Below, piece after piece: positions 6,713 to 15,134 of a stretch of 32,480 nt of DNA. The first letter of the stretch is position 1, and each line of letters opens with the position of its first letter. The notes under the pieces were generated by a model. The model made no database searches and was not told the DNA's origin. It was given only the letters and a program-made list of their open reading frames with translations. The position numbers and the translations under genes were made by a program. The DNA lies in NCBI GenBank assembly GCA_021151525.1, contig JAGKXD010000044.1, positions 1 through 32,480 of the forward strand, written 5' to 3'. Source of the stretch: Cellvibrionaceae bacterium. Lineage in GTDB: Bacteria > Pseudomonadota > Gammaproteobacteria > Pseudomonadales > Cellvibrionaceae.

Positions 6713-7132
6713 TTAGACTCCCTTGTCGATTGAAAAAACTCTAATCGGGTACAAGGTAGGCATTACATCTAACTTGCCTTTACATTCATGAATTGGAAGC
6801 CAGTTCAACGCATACAAAGCGCACTGCCCATGCGGATTCTGCCTATCTCTGGTTGGGTCACGAGTTCTAGTAATTATTCGTTTACCCATTAGCTCCTTGA
6901 GTGCCCTACAAAGCGTTGCTTCACTTTTTATTCCCCACAACCTTACCCGACTAAATGGCGCGCTTAGGTCGCCATTGTTTGAGCCGTTGTATTGATAAAC
7001 CAGAATAATAAGCACCTTAATAGCGACAGGCGAAAGTGACCGAAAATCTGGCAAATCTAACAATGGATAAGGCAACGCAAGAAAACGGGAAGCATCCTTT
7101 CTTCCCTTTGCTCTGACTCTCGTTTTCGCCAT
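6713..7132 (-). CDS. Winged-helix-like island protein
   Basis: A 139-residue basic protein. The start at 7132 follows a GGGGGTGA site within the previous gene, and its ATG begins directly after that gene's TAG, so the two are translationally coupled. The middle holds LSPVAIKVLIILVYQYNGSN, a helix pair, then VRLWGIKSEATLCRALKELM, a good recognition-helix candidate, then IITRTRD as a wing strand. This order fits the DNA-binding fold of phage and plasmid replication or regulatory proteins. I cannot name the family. With the tandem repeats ~500 bp downstream it is one candidate to bind them. Confidence 0.6.
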   Translation of the reverse strand: MAKTRVRAKGRKDASRFLALPYPLLDLPDFRSLSPVAIKVLIILVYQYNGSNNGDLSAPFSRVRLWGIKSEATLCRALKELMGKRIITRTRDPTRDRQNPHGQCALYALNWLPIHECKGKLDVMPTLYPIRVFSIDKGV

Positions 7133-7567
7133 CTAATCACCCCCACCTATGAATGGCGGAAGTCGGGTGTTATTCTGATAAACGAGAGAATGAAGCAAGC
7201 CGCTTTTAATCTCAGCAGATTGGGAAGTTGCCGCTTCCCTTTCTGCAATTCTCTTAGACTCTAAATTCAAGACATCGCTTGCCCATTTCTGCCCTTCATC
7301 GCCAGCCCACTCAATCACCTCCTCAGTTAGCATGTAGCACACAAATACCGCGCTACGCCCTATTGGGTCAGGTGTTGGCTCGGGTTGCTCATAACGAAAG
7401 ATTGACCAGTTATGCTTGGACTCCAAATACCAGATATGTGCAGCAAGCCTGTAAGAGCCTGAGATAAAATCAGCGTGTCTATGGTTTAAGATTTCACCAA
7501 AAATAAGACGCGCCAAAGTTCGGCCTGCCAGTGAGTTTTTGCGGGGATAGCTAATTTTAGCCTTCAT
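7133..7567 (-). CDS. Island protein of unknown function
   Basis: A 144-residue protein started at the ATG at 7567, preceded by GGGAGGG with 8-base spacing; an earlier ATG at 7597 lies inside the upstream gene. Residues are mixed, with a basic N-terminus (MKAKISYPRKNSLAGRTLAR), a central LESKHNWSIFRYEQ and a charged helix near the end (NLESKRIAEREAA). No motif recognised. It starts one base after the AlpA-like gene stop and is followed without gap by the winged-helix gene, so the three form one unit. Confidence 0.6.
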   Translation of the reverse strand: MKAKISYPRKNSLAGRTLARLIFGEILNHRHADFISGSYRLAAHIWYLESKHNWSIFRYEQPEPTPDPIGRSAVFVCYMLTEEVIEWAGDEGQKWASDVLNLESKRIAEREAATSQSAEIKSGLLHSLVYQNNTRLPPFIGGGD

Positions 7568-7568
7568 G

Positions 7569-7784
7569 CTACTGCCCTCCCTGTGCGGCCTGCTCATCTA
7601 GCCAGTCTTCAAATGAATCAAGGTCGATTAGCACCTTGCGCCCAATTCGAACAATACAACTAGAAAAGCCATTTTCCTTAGCGTTAAAAATCAACCAACG
7701 AATTGAGCTTTGCGTAAAGTTTGCATCTGGATATTTAGAAGGTACATTCTTTACTGTGGATAGACGTCTATTACTATGAGTCAT
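7569..7784 (-). CDS. AlpA/excisionase-type DNA-binding protein
   Basis: A 71-residue protein started at the ATG at 7784 (AAAGGTAAAG upstream); the longer reading to 7844 has no such site. Residues SSIRWLIFNAKENGF then VRIGRKVLIDLDSFEDWLD match the MerR/AlpA-like small winged-helix pattern, in which a helix-turn-helix is followed by RxGRxxLxxxxxxxxWL. In P4-like and other islands this class activates the integrase or acts as excisionase. It is first in a three-gene minus-strand unit, with a 112-bp upstream gap for a promoter. Confidence 0.75.
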   Translation of the reverse strand: MTHSNRRLSTVKNVPSKYPDANFTQSSIRWLIFNAKENGFSSCIVRIGRKVLIDLDSFEDWLDEQAAQGGQ

Positions 7785-7896
7785 AATCTTTACCTTTTGG
7801 TTGTTGTGCATTAGTGCACTTAAAAGGTAAAACTTACGATGCAAAATAAAAAATGCAAAAAGTAGCTAATTCTAGAATTAAGTAGTTGTTGCGGGA

Positions 7897-8763
7897 TTAT
7901 TTTTTAGGGCCGGGTTTAGATGCTTCTTTAGGGACTATTTTTGCAGCATTAAACCACTTAATAGCGGTATCCCTAGGCACTACAATCTGCTTGTCATTTT
8001 TATCTCTTACATTTGCCGCTGACCATTCCTTACTAAGTAACTCATACATACCGCCAACGGTAGTAATCAACTTGTTTTCAATCTCCTCAGACGTCCAAAT
8101 TGCTTTAGCAGATTTTATAAAATAATCTTTAGCACCACTTAACCTACTGTACTTGCCCCCCTCGCTCTTTCTTTGCTTATCTCGATTAATATGAGAAGCC
8201 AATGAATCGACTGCAGTCATAACTGTCTTATGATAAAGCTCACTATATATATGCGCTAAAATCTCTTGTGCGGAACACAAGGAAGATATCATTTCAATCA
8301 TTGAAACCATTGAATCTTTTTCTGAAAGATTTGCGCTTACAACACCAAGCTCTCTATTAGCACGAACAACCTCCTCAAGAGCAAGCATTGCATAAAGCTG
8401 AAATATGGTAAAAGTAGACTTCAATTCTAGTTTATAAAGCTCGCTATTCTTATTTTCGTACAAGTCCCTAACAACCATAAAATTACAAAACTGCAAAGAC
8501 CTTACAACATACCCCTCTGTCTCTTTATATGAATCACTAATTTGTAAAAGCTCTTTCCCCAAAGCAATTATTTTGCATAGGTCATCAAACCCAAGACAAA
8601 ACTGCTCAAAACTTAAATCGCCCAAATAAAGTCGAACACCAGTATTATTAGACTCAAATATGCGAATTAATCGCCCTTGTAGGTAGGGATAACTTGCGCT
8701 TTCGTTATAAATAACACCACGCGTTGAATAAAAATATTCACACAAATCCTTGAAAGTAATCAT
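7897..8763 (-). CDS. Island protein of unknown function, possible cargo
   Basis: A 288-residue protein starting 8 bases after the integrase stop, so it is co-transcribed with int. It is largely helical by composition (many E/L/K/S runs) with no signal peptide or transmembrane segment. The C-terminal third has a basic patch (SHINRDKQRKSEGGKYSRLS), a conserved-looking SAKAIWTSEEI and a lysine/proline tail (EASKPGPKK). The IWTSEEI/TAIKWF spacing recalls small helical DNA-binding regions, but I cannot assign a family. AT-richness is higher than in the core genes to the right, as expected for acquired DNA. It could be a defence, immunity or element-maintenance protein; nothing in sequence decides. 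Confidence 0.6.
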   Translation of the reverse strand: MITFKDLCEYFYSTRGVIYNESASYPYLQGRLIRIFESNNTGVRLYLGDLSFEQFCLGFDDLCKIIALGKELLQISDSYKETEGYVVRSLQFCNFMVVRDLYENKNSELYKLELKSTFTIFQLYAMLALEEVVRANRELGVVSANLSEKDSMVSMIEMISSLCSAQEILAHIYSELYHKTVMTAVDSLASHINRDKQRKSEGGKYSRLSGAKDYFIKSAKAIWTSEEIENKLITTVGGMYELLSKEWSAANVRDKNDKQIVVPRDTAIKWFNAAKIVPKEASKPGPKK

Positions 8764-8771
8764 AGGGAAGC

Positions 8772-9812
8772 CTACCTAAATATTTTTTCATTCATAGAGC
8801 TAAGCACCTTACTTGTGTGCTGCTCGGACAAGTGCGCGTACCTCTGCACCATCTGCAAAGTTTTATGCCCAAGTATTTCGGCAATCTCTGCCAAGGTAGC
8901 GCCATTCATAGCCAAGTAACTTGCAGCGGTATGGCGCAAATCGTGAAATTTAAAATCATCCAATTGAGCAGCTTTGATTGCCTTGCCCCAAGGGATACGA
9001 ACAAATAGCGGCACTTCTGGTTTCACAACAGAATAAAACAATAAATTAGTATCTAGCCTCCTTACCTTTGCCATTGTGCTTATTAGCTCTTTGGCATGAC
9101 CTACCAGCGGAACGGCACGACGCTCACCATTTTTAGTTTCGTGCAAAATTACGCGGCCGCGCACGAGGTCTACATCTGCCCATGTGAGGCTCATAATTTC
9201 CATTTGGCGCATACCCGTAGAAAGCGCCAGAACAACAATGGTGTACAAGTGTTCGCAACTAGAAGCCTTGCAAGCATCAAGCAACCGAATGCGCTCATCA
9301 TCATCTAAAAAACGCACACGGCCCCTAGGCTCTTTAGGGCGGCGCACTTTGCGCATGGGGTTATCGTCTAACCATTCCCATTCATTTACAGCCACCGTAA
9401 AGGCATGGGAAAGCGCAGCCATGTAGCGAACTACCGTGGCAGGCTCGCGGCCTTTCTGGAGCTTATCGCGCACCTCACCGAGAACCATGGGGGTGATTTC
9501 TGCCAAGGTTGAATAACCAAGTTGAGACTTCCACCAATTCAATTGGCGGCCTTGTGCATTCATGCTTTTTGGCTTGGTTGGGAGGATGTCACTTATGTAG
9601 CGGTCAATTAATTCCGAGAGCGTACGCTTTTTCGCTTCGGTGGTTTTGAAGTGCCTACCCTCGCGGATTGCGGCCTCCGTTTGTTGAACCCAGCGCTTTG
9701 CATCAGTCTTGCGGTCAAAGGTCGCATTTTGGGGCGCAAAGCCTTAAAGCCGTATTTGCGCTTGATAGGTTACGCTTCCATCTGCCTTTTTCCGCTCTCG
9801 TATTGTTGCCAT
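8772..9812 (-). pseudogene. Tyrosine integrase of the tRNA-Phe island, with an early nonsense codon
   Basis: Read from the ATG at 9812 the gene gives MATIRERKKADGSVTYQAQI then RL, a TAA stop (9744-9746) as codon 23, and then continues in the same frame as GFAPQNATFDRKTDAKRWVQ without any further stop to 8772, 346 codons in all. The N-terminal part is the usual arm-binding and SAM-like region. All catalytic residues are present in the remainder (full-length numbering): R202 in ALSTGMRQMEI, K227, H290xxR293 in HDLRHTAAS, H316 in LGHKT and Y325 in VQRYAHL. In relatives the stop position is usually lysine, so AAA to TAA is the simplest change. Restart at the ATG at 9563 would lack the first 83 residues. 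Likely non-functional, unless the stop is a sequence error. Confidence 0.85.
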
Positions 9813-9956
9813 ATCTAGCCCCCTTGATAGCACTACCCAGAAGACTACTAGATACCACAACAAACCACAATAAAGGATTAATAATCACCGTGTTTAATAT
9901 ATAAAACCTTTAAATATCAGTTATTTATTAACAATGTGTTGTTTTTTATAGCAATT

Positions 9957-10059
9957 TTGTCACACCAAGCTACCAAAAAGGTGCGCAAACAGTGAATTCT
10001 GAGGAGTTGGGGGATTTAAGAAAGAGGCGTTTTTGGGGGTGTGACAAGAGTGTGACGCG
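9957..10059. repeat. GTGTGAC motifs near the tRNA-proximal island end
   Basis: A pair GTGTGACAAGAGTGTGACGC at 10039-10058 copies the pair at 4743-4764, and a single inverted copy (TTGTCACACC) lies at 9957-9966. All lie between the integrase gene and its attachment site. These are candidate arm-type sites. Confidence 0.45.
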
Positions 10060-10065
10060 GCAAAT

Positions 10066-10096
10066 AAAAAAGGCCTAGAATTTTTTCTAAGCCTTT
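10066..10096 (-). terminator. Terminator after tRNA-Phe, brought by the island
   Basis: Minus-strand stem AAAGGCTTAGAA / TTCTAGGCCTTT (one G-T pair) with a 4-base loop and T-tract, 9 bases past the tRNA end. Different sequence from the terminator at 4542-4574, so it came with the element. Confidence 0.8.
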
Positions 10097-10104
10097 GTTT
10101 TATA

Positions 10105-10180
10105 TGGTGCCCAGTCCCGGAATCGAACCAGGGACACGAGGATTTTCAATCCACTGCTCTACCGACTGAGCTAACTGGGC
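10105..10180 (-). tRNA. tRNA-Phe (GAA)
   Basis: 76 bases including CCA. On the minus strand it begins GCCCAGTTAGCTCAGTCGG, has anticodon loop TTGAAAA with GAA and T loop GGTTCGATTCC, and the 7-bp acceptor stem GCCCAGT/ACTGGGC pairs fully. Lies downstream of yggX in the same direction, as in pseudomonads. The 3' half is the island attachment site and was rebuilt by element sequence. Confidence 0.97.
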
Positions 10181-10317
10181 GTGTCGCTTGCAGGCTGGCT
10201 GCAAGAGGCGCGTATTAAACCCGCTTGGGGGTTTTGAGTCAATACTCGCTGCGAAAAAAAAGCCTTTTTTATCAAGGGTTAATTAAATGCTGAACCGTTT
10301 GTGTATTTATTGCGCAA

Positions 10318-10593
10318 TCAGGCTTTTGGCGGAGGGACGTAGCCTTCTGCTTGGTCGTAATTGTCGCCCGAGAGGAACTTGAGCATTTGCTCGTTGAGGT
10401 ATACGCGGGTGCCCATGTCCATCATATTCAGGCGTTTTTCGTTGATGAGCATGGTTTGGTGTGCCATCCATTCTTGCCAGGCTTTTTTGGAGACGTTGTC
10501 GAAAATATCCTGACCTTTCGCGCCGGGGTACGGCGGCAAATCCAAGCCTTCGAGTTCTTGTTTGAATTTGCGACAAAAAACGAGTCGAGCCAT
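10318..10593 (-). CDS. yggX: Fe(II)-trafficking / oxidative damage protection protein YggX
   Basis: A 91-residue cytoplasmic protein of normal family length. MARLVFCRKFKQELEGLDLP holds the conserved cysteine 7, and AWQEWMAHQTMLINEKRLNM is the family signature. In E. coli YggX protects Fe-S enzymes from oxidants and sits directly downstream of mutY. Here it follows mutY by 49 bp on the same strand, which fits, because MutY itself carries an Fe-S cluster. The tRNA-Phe follows 137 bp further. Confidence 0.95.
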   Translation of the reverse strand: MARLVFCRKFKQELEGLDLPPYPGAKGQDIFDNVSKKAWQEWMAHQTMLINEKRLNMMDMGTRVYLNEQMLKFLSGDNYDQAEGYVPPPKA

Positions 10594-10642
10594 GAGGTTT
10601 CCTGCTGGGTGATGTGTTCGATGGGCGCCTATTGTAGGGCGA

Positions 10643-11698
10643 TTACCGCCGCGGGTCTAACTGGCTGAGTTTTTCCAACAGTTTTTTCACGGGTGCAGCC
10701 AAACCCAAGGCTTCAGGCTCGTGCAAGCTATACCAATGGTGGCCGCCGCTGGCGACTGCGCGCGGAGCTTTGGCGAGCTGGATGAGTACGGGCGTGATAT
10801 CCAAATGATAATGGCTAAAAGTATGCCTGTAGCTGTTCCAAACTTCGGTGTGAGTTACTTTGCCAAATCGATCTTGCGCGTAGGTTTCGGCATCGGCATC
10901 TATCGCTAATTCCGGAAAGCTCCACAAGCCGCCCCAAATGCCTTGTGCTGGGCGCTGCTGCAAATAAATTTCGCCATTGGGATTGCGGAACATTAATAAC
11001 TGCACGGATTTTTCGGGCAATTCTTTTTTCGGTTTTTTACCGGGGTAGCGCGTTTGCTCACCTTGCGCGTAGGCGATGCAACCGGATTGCAGCGGACATT
11101 GCTCGCACTTGGGCTTGCTGCGCGTGCAGAGGGTTGCGCCCATGTCCATCATGGCTTGGGTGTAATCCTTGCTGCGTTTTTTGGGTGTGTATTCTTCGGC
11201 AATTTCCCACAACCGATTGAGCGTATCCGTTTGCCCCGGCCAGCCATCAATTGCGCGATAACGTGCGAGCACGCGTTTCACATTACCATCTAAAATCGCA
11301 GCGCGTTTTTGAAAGGCGATACTAACAATTGCGCCCGCGGTTGAGCGACCAATGCCGGTTAATTCGCTGAGTTCTTCTACTGTATTAGGAAACTCGCCGC
11401 CATATTGTGCAACTACAGTTTGCGCGCAGCGATGTAGATTGCGCGCACGGGCGTAGTAACCTAAGCCTGTCCACAAATGCAGAACTTCATCTATAGGTGC
11501 CGCTGCAAGTTTTTGTACAGTGGGGAATTTTTTAGTGAAGCGTTCGAAATAGGGAATCACGGTCGCCACTTGCGTTTGTTGCAACATAATTTCTGACAAC
11601 CACACGCGGTAGGGCGTGATGTTTTGTTGCCAAGGCAAATGTTTGCGACCGTGTTTATCAAACCACTTTAAAACGGATAGCGAAAAATTAGTTGTCAT
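10643..11698 (-). CDS. mutY: A/G-specific adenine glycosylase MutY
   Basis: A 351-residue protein, normal length. It removes adenine mispaired with 8-oxoguanine or guanine. The endonuclease III fold shows SEIMLQQTQVATVIPYF (catalytic glutamate), the HhH element LTGIGRSTAGAI and ILDGNVKRVLAR with the catalytic aspartate. The 4Fe-4S loop CTRSKPKCEQCPLQSGC has the standard C-x6-C-x2-C-x5-C spacing. The C-terminal ~120 residues are the NUDIX-like 8-oxoG recognition domain, including GLWSFPE and YRHTFSHYHL. The start overlaps the stop of asmA by 4 bases (ATGA), so the two are translationally coupled. Confidence 0.97.
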   Translation of the reverse strand: MTTNFSLSVLKWFDKHGRKHLPWQQNITPYRVWLSEIMLQQTQVATVIPYFERFTKKFPTVQKLAAAPIDEVLHLWTGLGYYARARNLHRCAQTVVAQYGGEFPNTVEELSELTGIGRSTAGAIVSIAFQKRAAILDGNVKRVLARYRAIDGWPGQTDTLNRLWEIAEEYTPKKRSKDYTQAMMDMGATLCTRSKPKCEQCPLQSGCIAYAQGEQTRYPGKKPKKELPEKSVQLLMFRNPNGEIYLQQRPAQGIWGGLWSFPELAIDADAETYAQDRFGKVTHTEVWNSYRHTFSHYHLDITPVLIQLAKAPRAVASGGHHWYSLHEPEALGLAAPVKKLLEKLSQLDPRR

Positions 11699-13845
11699 TT
11701 ATCGGTTTTTTCTTTCTTCTTAAATAAATTTTTGAGTAAGTCTTTAGCTTTTTCAGCTTTGCCTTCGCCGCCGAGTTTTTCATCCAGCTTTTTCAGCAAG
11801 TCTGATTTTTTCTCTTCCAATTTCGCGCCGTGTGTTTCTTTCAATTTATAGGCGGCGAAATCTTTAATTAAACTGCTGAGCTGTTCTTTATCGGGGCGAC
11901 AATCTTTTGTGGGATCTATTTGCGCATAGGCACCTTTGCAACGCAACAAAGTCATACTGCGTTCTACCCAATAGTTGCTGGTGACTTTACAACCTTGTGC
12001 GCTGGTGGTGATGCTGGTGGGCGTATCGGTTGCATCGCGATTTAATTTTAATGGCAGTACAAAATCATAACTACCACTCACCAAACTTAAGGTTCCGCTG
12101 GTGCCCAGCACCAACTTTTCCACATTGCCGCTTACAGATTCAACCCTAATAACACGCTTGGCAATACTCGCTTTACCGGAAAGTTTTTGCAGTTCTGTGT
12201 AGGCGTTCCAGTTGGTTTGAGGCGCTTCCTCCTGATTAACCATATTTACCAGTTTACAGAATTGCTGCTCCACATTGAGCGGTGCTAAACGCATTTTATC
12301 GCCGGAGAAATTTAGTGTTCCAGTGAGCGAGTCCAGAATTTGATTTTTGCTGACGCCGCTTGCCTGACCGTTAGCATTGGCGTGAAGGCTGCCGCTCAAC
12401 TGCATTTTTTTATCGAAGCCTTTATCTTTTAAGATGGGAGCAACATCTACACCTTTAACAATTGTTTCAAAATGCAACTGCGGGTTATCTCCACGAACAT
12501 CCACGGTATTTTTTGCATGAATGCTGCCGGCGTAGGCATTTGCATTCAGTGTTTGTTGCACCACGCCTTGTTTTGCATCCACCTCTAACAATACTTTTTC
12601 CATATGCATTTTGGAAAACAAAAAACTGTTGAGCGAGAGTTTGGCATTCACATTTAATTTGCGCAGCAATTCAACTGGCACCAAAGGTTCATCGCCAATT
12701 GTATGTACTGCGGGCGCGGGTGCGGCGGGAACATTTTGCGCTTGATCTGCCGGTACAGGCGTTGACAGCGGCGGAGCAAGATAATCATCGGCATTGATAT
12801 CATCGCCTTGCAAATCGACCACCAAAGCTTGGCTTGCAAAATCTTTTATCGCGATGCTGCCGCCAAAATGGGTTTTATCGACTTGCAAATTCAGGGCATT
12901 AAACGCAATTTGTTTTTTATCGCCAGCAATATCGCTGGTGAGGCTTAACTCAGTCAGCGCTTTTTCATTGGCAGTTTTGTGCGCAATACCAAATGCAGTC
13001 ATAAACTGTTTGGAGTTAAGCGCAGGAATGGCCAATTTGCCTTGATAATGGAGATTATTTTTTAAGTCATCCACGTTTAAGCTGAATTGCAGTTTCAGGT
13101 TGGCAGAATCTTTTGCGCGAATATCTAATTCCAATTCGCCTTTATCCAAGACCAACGAATTTAGTCCATCACCAACTGCTACGCTGTTGTGCAATTTGGT
13201 TTTAATTTGCAGTTGCTCTGCTTTTTGAGTTAATTCAGTTTCCCACGCAGCATCAACATCAAAAGGATTGCCTTTGAGATTTACATCCTTCATATCGACA
13301 TTGATATTTTTAAGTGCGAGCTTGCTGCCTTTGCTTAAATCCGCGTAGGTGATTTGACTGTCGTGAAGGCTGATTTTTTCGATGGAAAGTTGGAGTTCTT
13401 TTTTATCAGCTTTTTCTGGAACTTGTGGCGCGGAGCTTTCAGTTACTGCTTTTTTCTTGAGGATATTTTCCCAATTGCCGACACCTTGCTCGTTGACTTC
13501 AAGATTAATTGCCGCACCATCAACCAGCACATGCTTTACTTGGAAATCACCTTTCATGAGCGGGACAAAAGCGATGAGGAAGCTCGCTTTTTTTACATCC
13601 GCCAAAATTGCTTGCGGCGCATTATTATCCGCAAGGGAAACCTCATTGGCGGCCACGCCTAATGCGGGCCAGTAGGCCCAATGCAAATCGCCGCGCATAG
13701 TGAGTGCAATGCCGCGCTCCGCCGCCAGCGATTGAATGCGTGGTTTAAATGAATTGGCATCAATTAATAGCGCCAACACAATAACCGAGACAATTAAAAA
13801 CGCGATTATAAATCCGGTTATTTTTAATACAGATTTCACACTCAT
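11695..13845 (-). CDS. AsmA-family outer membrane assembly/lipid transport protein
   Basis: A 716-residue protein. It has an N-terminal membrane anchor (ITGFIIAFLIVSVIVLALLI), then DANSFKPRIQSLAAERGIAL and the LHWAYWPALGVAANEVSLAD region that mark the AsmA N-terminal domain. The long middle is repetitive beta strand, and LNFSGDKMRLAPLNVEQQFC and LPLKLNRDATDT mark the AsmA_2-like C-terminal domain. AsmA proteins span the periplasm and are linked to phospholipid transport to the outer membrane. The C-terminal ~60 residues are lysine-rich. It is coupled to mutY by a 4-base overlap, the same arrangement as in Pseudomonas. Confidence 0.9.
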   Translation of the reverse strand: MSVKSVLKITGFIIAFLIVSVIVLALLIDANSFKPRIQSLAAERGIALTMRGDLHWAYWPALGVAANEVSLADNNAPQAILADVKKASFLIAFVPLMKGDFQVKHVLVDGAAINLEVNEQGVGNWENILKKKAVTESSAPQVPEKADKKELQLSIEKISLHDSQITYADLSKGSKLALKNINVDMKDVNLKGNPFDVDAAWETELTQKAEQLQIKTKLHNSVAVGDGLNSLVLDKGELELDIRAKDSANLKLQFSLNVDDLKNNLHYQGKLAIPALNSKQFMTAFGIAHKTANEKALTELSLTSDIAGDKKQIAFNALNLQVDKTHFGGSIAIKDFASQALVVDLQGDDINADDYLAPPLSTPVPADQAQNVPAAPAPAVHTIGDEPLVPVELLRKLNVNAKLSLNSFLFSKMHMEKVLLEVDAKQGVVQQTLNANAYAGSIHAKNTVDVRGDNPQLHFETIVKGVDVAPILKDKGFDKKMQLSGSLHANANGQASGVSKNQILDSLTGTLNFSGDKMRLAPLNVEQQFCKLVNMVNQEEAPQTNWNAYTELQKLSGKASIAKRVIRVESVSGNVEKLVLGTSGTLSLVSGSYDFVLPLKLNRDATDTPTSITTSAQGCKVTSNYWVERSMTLLRCKGAYAQIDPTKDCRPDKEQLSSLIKDFAAYKLKETHGAKLEEKKSDLLKKLDEKLGGEGKAEKAKDLLKNLFKKKEKTDK

Positions 13846-14034
13846 CTGTGCACTCCATCTTCTTAAATAGGGCCCGCTCGCCGCAGTATACCTTGTTGCT
13901 ACAGCGCTTATAGCTCAGACCACCGCAAAGCCGCAAAAGATCCAAAACCTAGGATTCAACTGGTACAAGTTCCGCTGCGCCGTTAGAATAGCGGCCTTTT
14001 CTGTATTCCTTCCTTTTTAGTGTCGAGGCATTTC

Positions 14035-15123
14035 ATGGGTTTTAAAACCGCGCTCTACGCCACCCACCAAACCATGGGCGGCAAGCTGGTCGATTTTGGC
14101 GGCTGGGATATGCCTTTGCATTACGGCTCGCAAATTGAGGAGCACAATCATGTACGCCAAAACGCGGGCATGTTTGATGTATCTCACATGACCGTGGTAG
14201 ATGTTAAAGGCGATGATGCCAAAGCCTACCTTCAATACTTGCTCGCAAATGATGTCACCAAAATTGAGGCCATTCCCGGAAAGGCGCTCTACAGCGGCAT
14301 GTTGAACCCGGATGGCGGCGTAATCGACGATTTGATTGTTTACAATATGAGCGGCTGGTTCCGTACAGTAGTGAACTGCGGGACTCGCGAAAAAGATTTG
14401 GCGTGGATGACCAAAATCGCCGCCGACTTCAAAGTTGAGCTGACCGAGCGCGATGACTTGGCGATGGTGGCGATTCAAGGCCCAAAGGCGATTGAGCTCA
14501 CTAAAACTGTTGTATCTCCAGCACGCGCTACGGTGATTGATAACTTGAAGATTTTCCAAGGCTTGCCCGAAGGCGAGTGGTTTATCGCCCGCACCGGCTA
14601 TACCGGTGAAGATGGCTTGGAAATCATGCTACCCAACGCAGAAGTTGAAGCTTTCTGGGCTGCACTTAACCAAGCCGGCGTTCCCGCATGTGGTCTGGCG
14701 GCGCGCGATACCTTGCGCTTGGAAGCTGGCATGAACCTTTACGGCCACGAGATGGACGACAGCGTATCGCCACTGGCCGCCAATATGGGCTGGACGATTG
14801 CCTGGCAACCGGCCGAGCGCAACTTTATTGGCCGCAAGGTTATTGAAGCCGAAAAGAATGCTGGCTCGCCCTTCAAGCTGGTGGGACTGGTTCTGCGTGA
14901 GCGCGGCGTTATGCGTGCAGAACAGGTGGTGTCTGTAGACGGCAGCGAGCAAAAAGGCGTGATTACCAGCGGGACTTTTTCGCCAACTTTAGGCTATTCT
15001 ATAGCTCTGGCGCGCGTACCGGCGAACATTGGTAGCCAATGCCATGTGGAAATGCGCGGTAAGCAAATTTTAGTGGATGTGGTTGCCCCCACTTTTGTGC
15101 GCAACGGCAAACCGCTTGTGTAA
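14035..15123 (+). CDS. gcvT: Glycine cleavage system T protein (aminomethyltransferase)
   Basis: A 362-residue protein. The ATG at 14035 is preceded by GAGG with 6-base spacing; a GTG at 14020 would add five residues but has no such site. It moves the methylene group from the H-protein-bound aminomethyl to tetrahydrofolate and releases ammonia. Family signatures: VDFGGWDMPLHYGSQIEEHN near the start, NAGMFDVSHM, the IARTGYTGEDGLEIM segment and GLAARDTLRLEAGMNLYGHE. Length is that of the family. gcvH follows, separated by a repeat element; gcvP is not in the window. Confidence 0.97.
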   Translation: MGFKTALYATHQTMGGKLVDFGGWDMPLHYGSQIEEHNHVRQNAGMFDVSHMTVVDVKGDDAKAYLQYLLANDVTKIEAIPGKALYSGMLNPDGGVIDDLIVYNMSGWFRTVVNCGTREKDLAWMTKIAADFKVELTERDDLAMVAIQGPKAIELTKTVVSPARATVIDNLKIFQGLPEGEWFIARTGYTGEDGLEIMLPNAEVEAFWAALNQAGVPACGLAARDTLRLEAGMNLYGHEMDDSVSPLAANMGWTIAWQPAERNFIGRKVIEAEKNAGSPFKLVGLVLRERGVMRAEQVVSVDGSEQKGVITSGTFSPTLGYSIALARVPANIGSQCHVEMRGKQILVDVVAPTFVRNGKPLV

Positions 15124-15134
15124 TTGATGGAAGT

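Larger units (their letters stand above)
4586..10151. mobile_element. ~5.5-kb genomic island inserted in tRNA-Phe
   Basis: Bounded by a 41-bp direct repeat of the tRNA-Phe 3' half. The integrase gene is next to the intact tRNA, the usual layout for tyrosine-recombinase islands. From the tRNA inward it carries: integrase (nonsense codon), a 288-residue unknown protein, an AlpA-like regulator, an unknown protein, a winged-helix-like protein, a small recombinase-like HTH protein, tandem 11-bp repeats and a secreted protein. No capsid, portal, relaxase or conjugation genes are visible. The size and content suggest a satellite-like or minimal integrative element that would need a helper. The core genes right of the tRNA (yggX, mutY) are undisturbed. 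Confidence 0.85.

Noticed and set aside
8772..9563. Intact 263-residue integrase starting at 9563
   Set aside because: The same frame extends upstream to 9812 with clear integrase N-terminal sequence, so this is the remainder of a nonsense-mutated gene.
14017..14952. Minus-strand readings over gcvT
   Set aside because: Shadows of a clear plus-strand gcvT.
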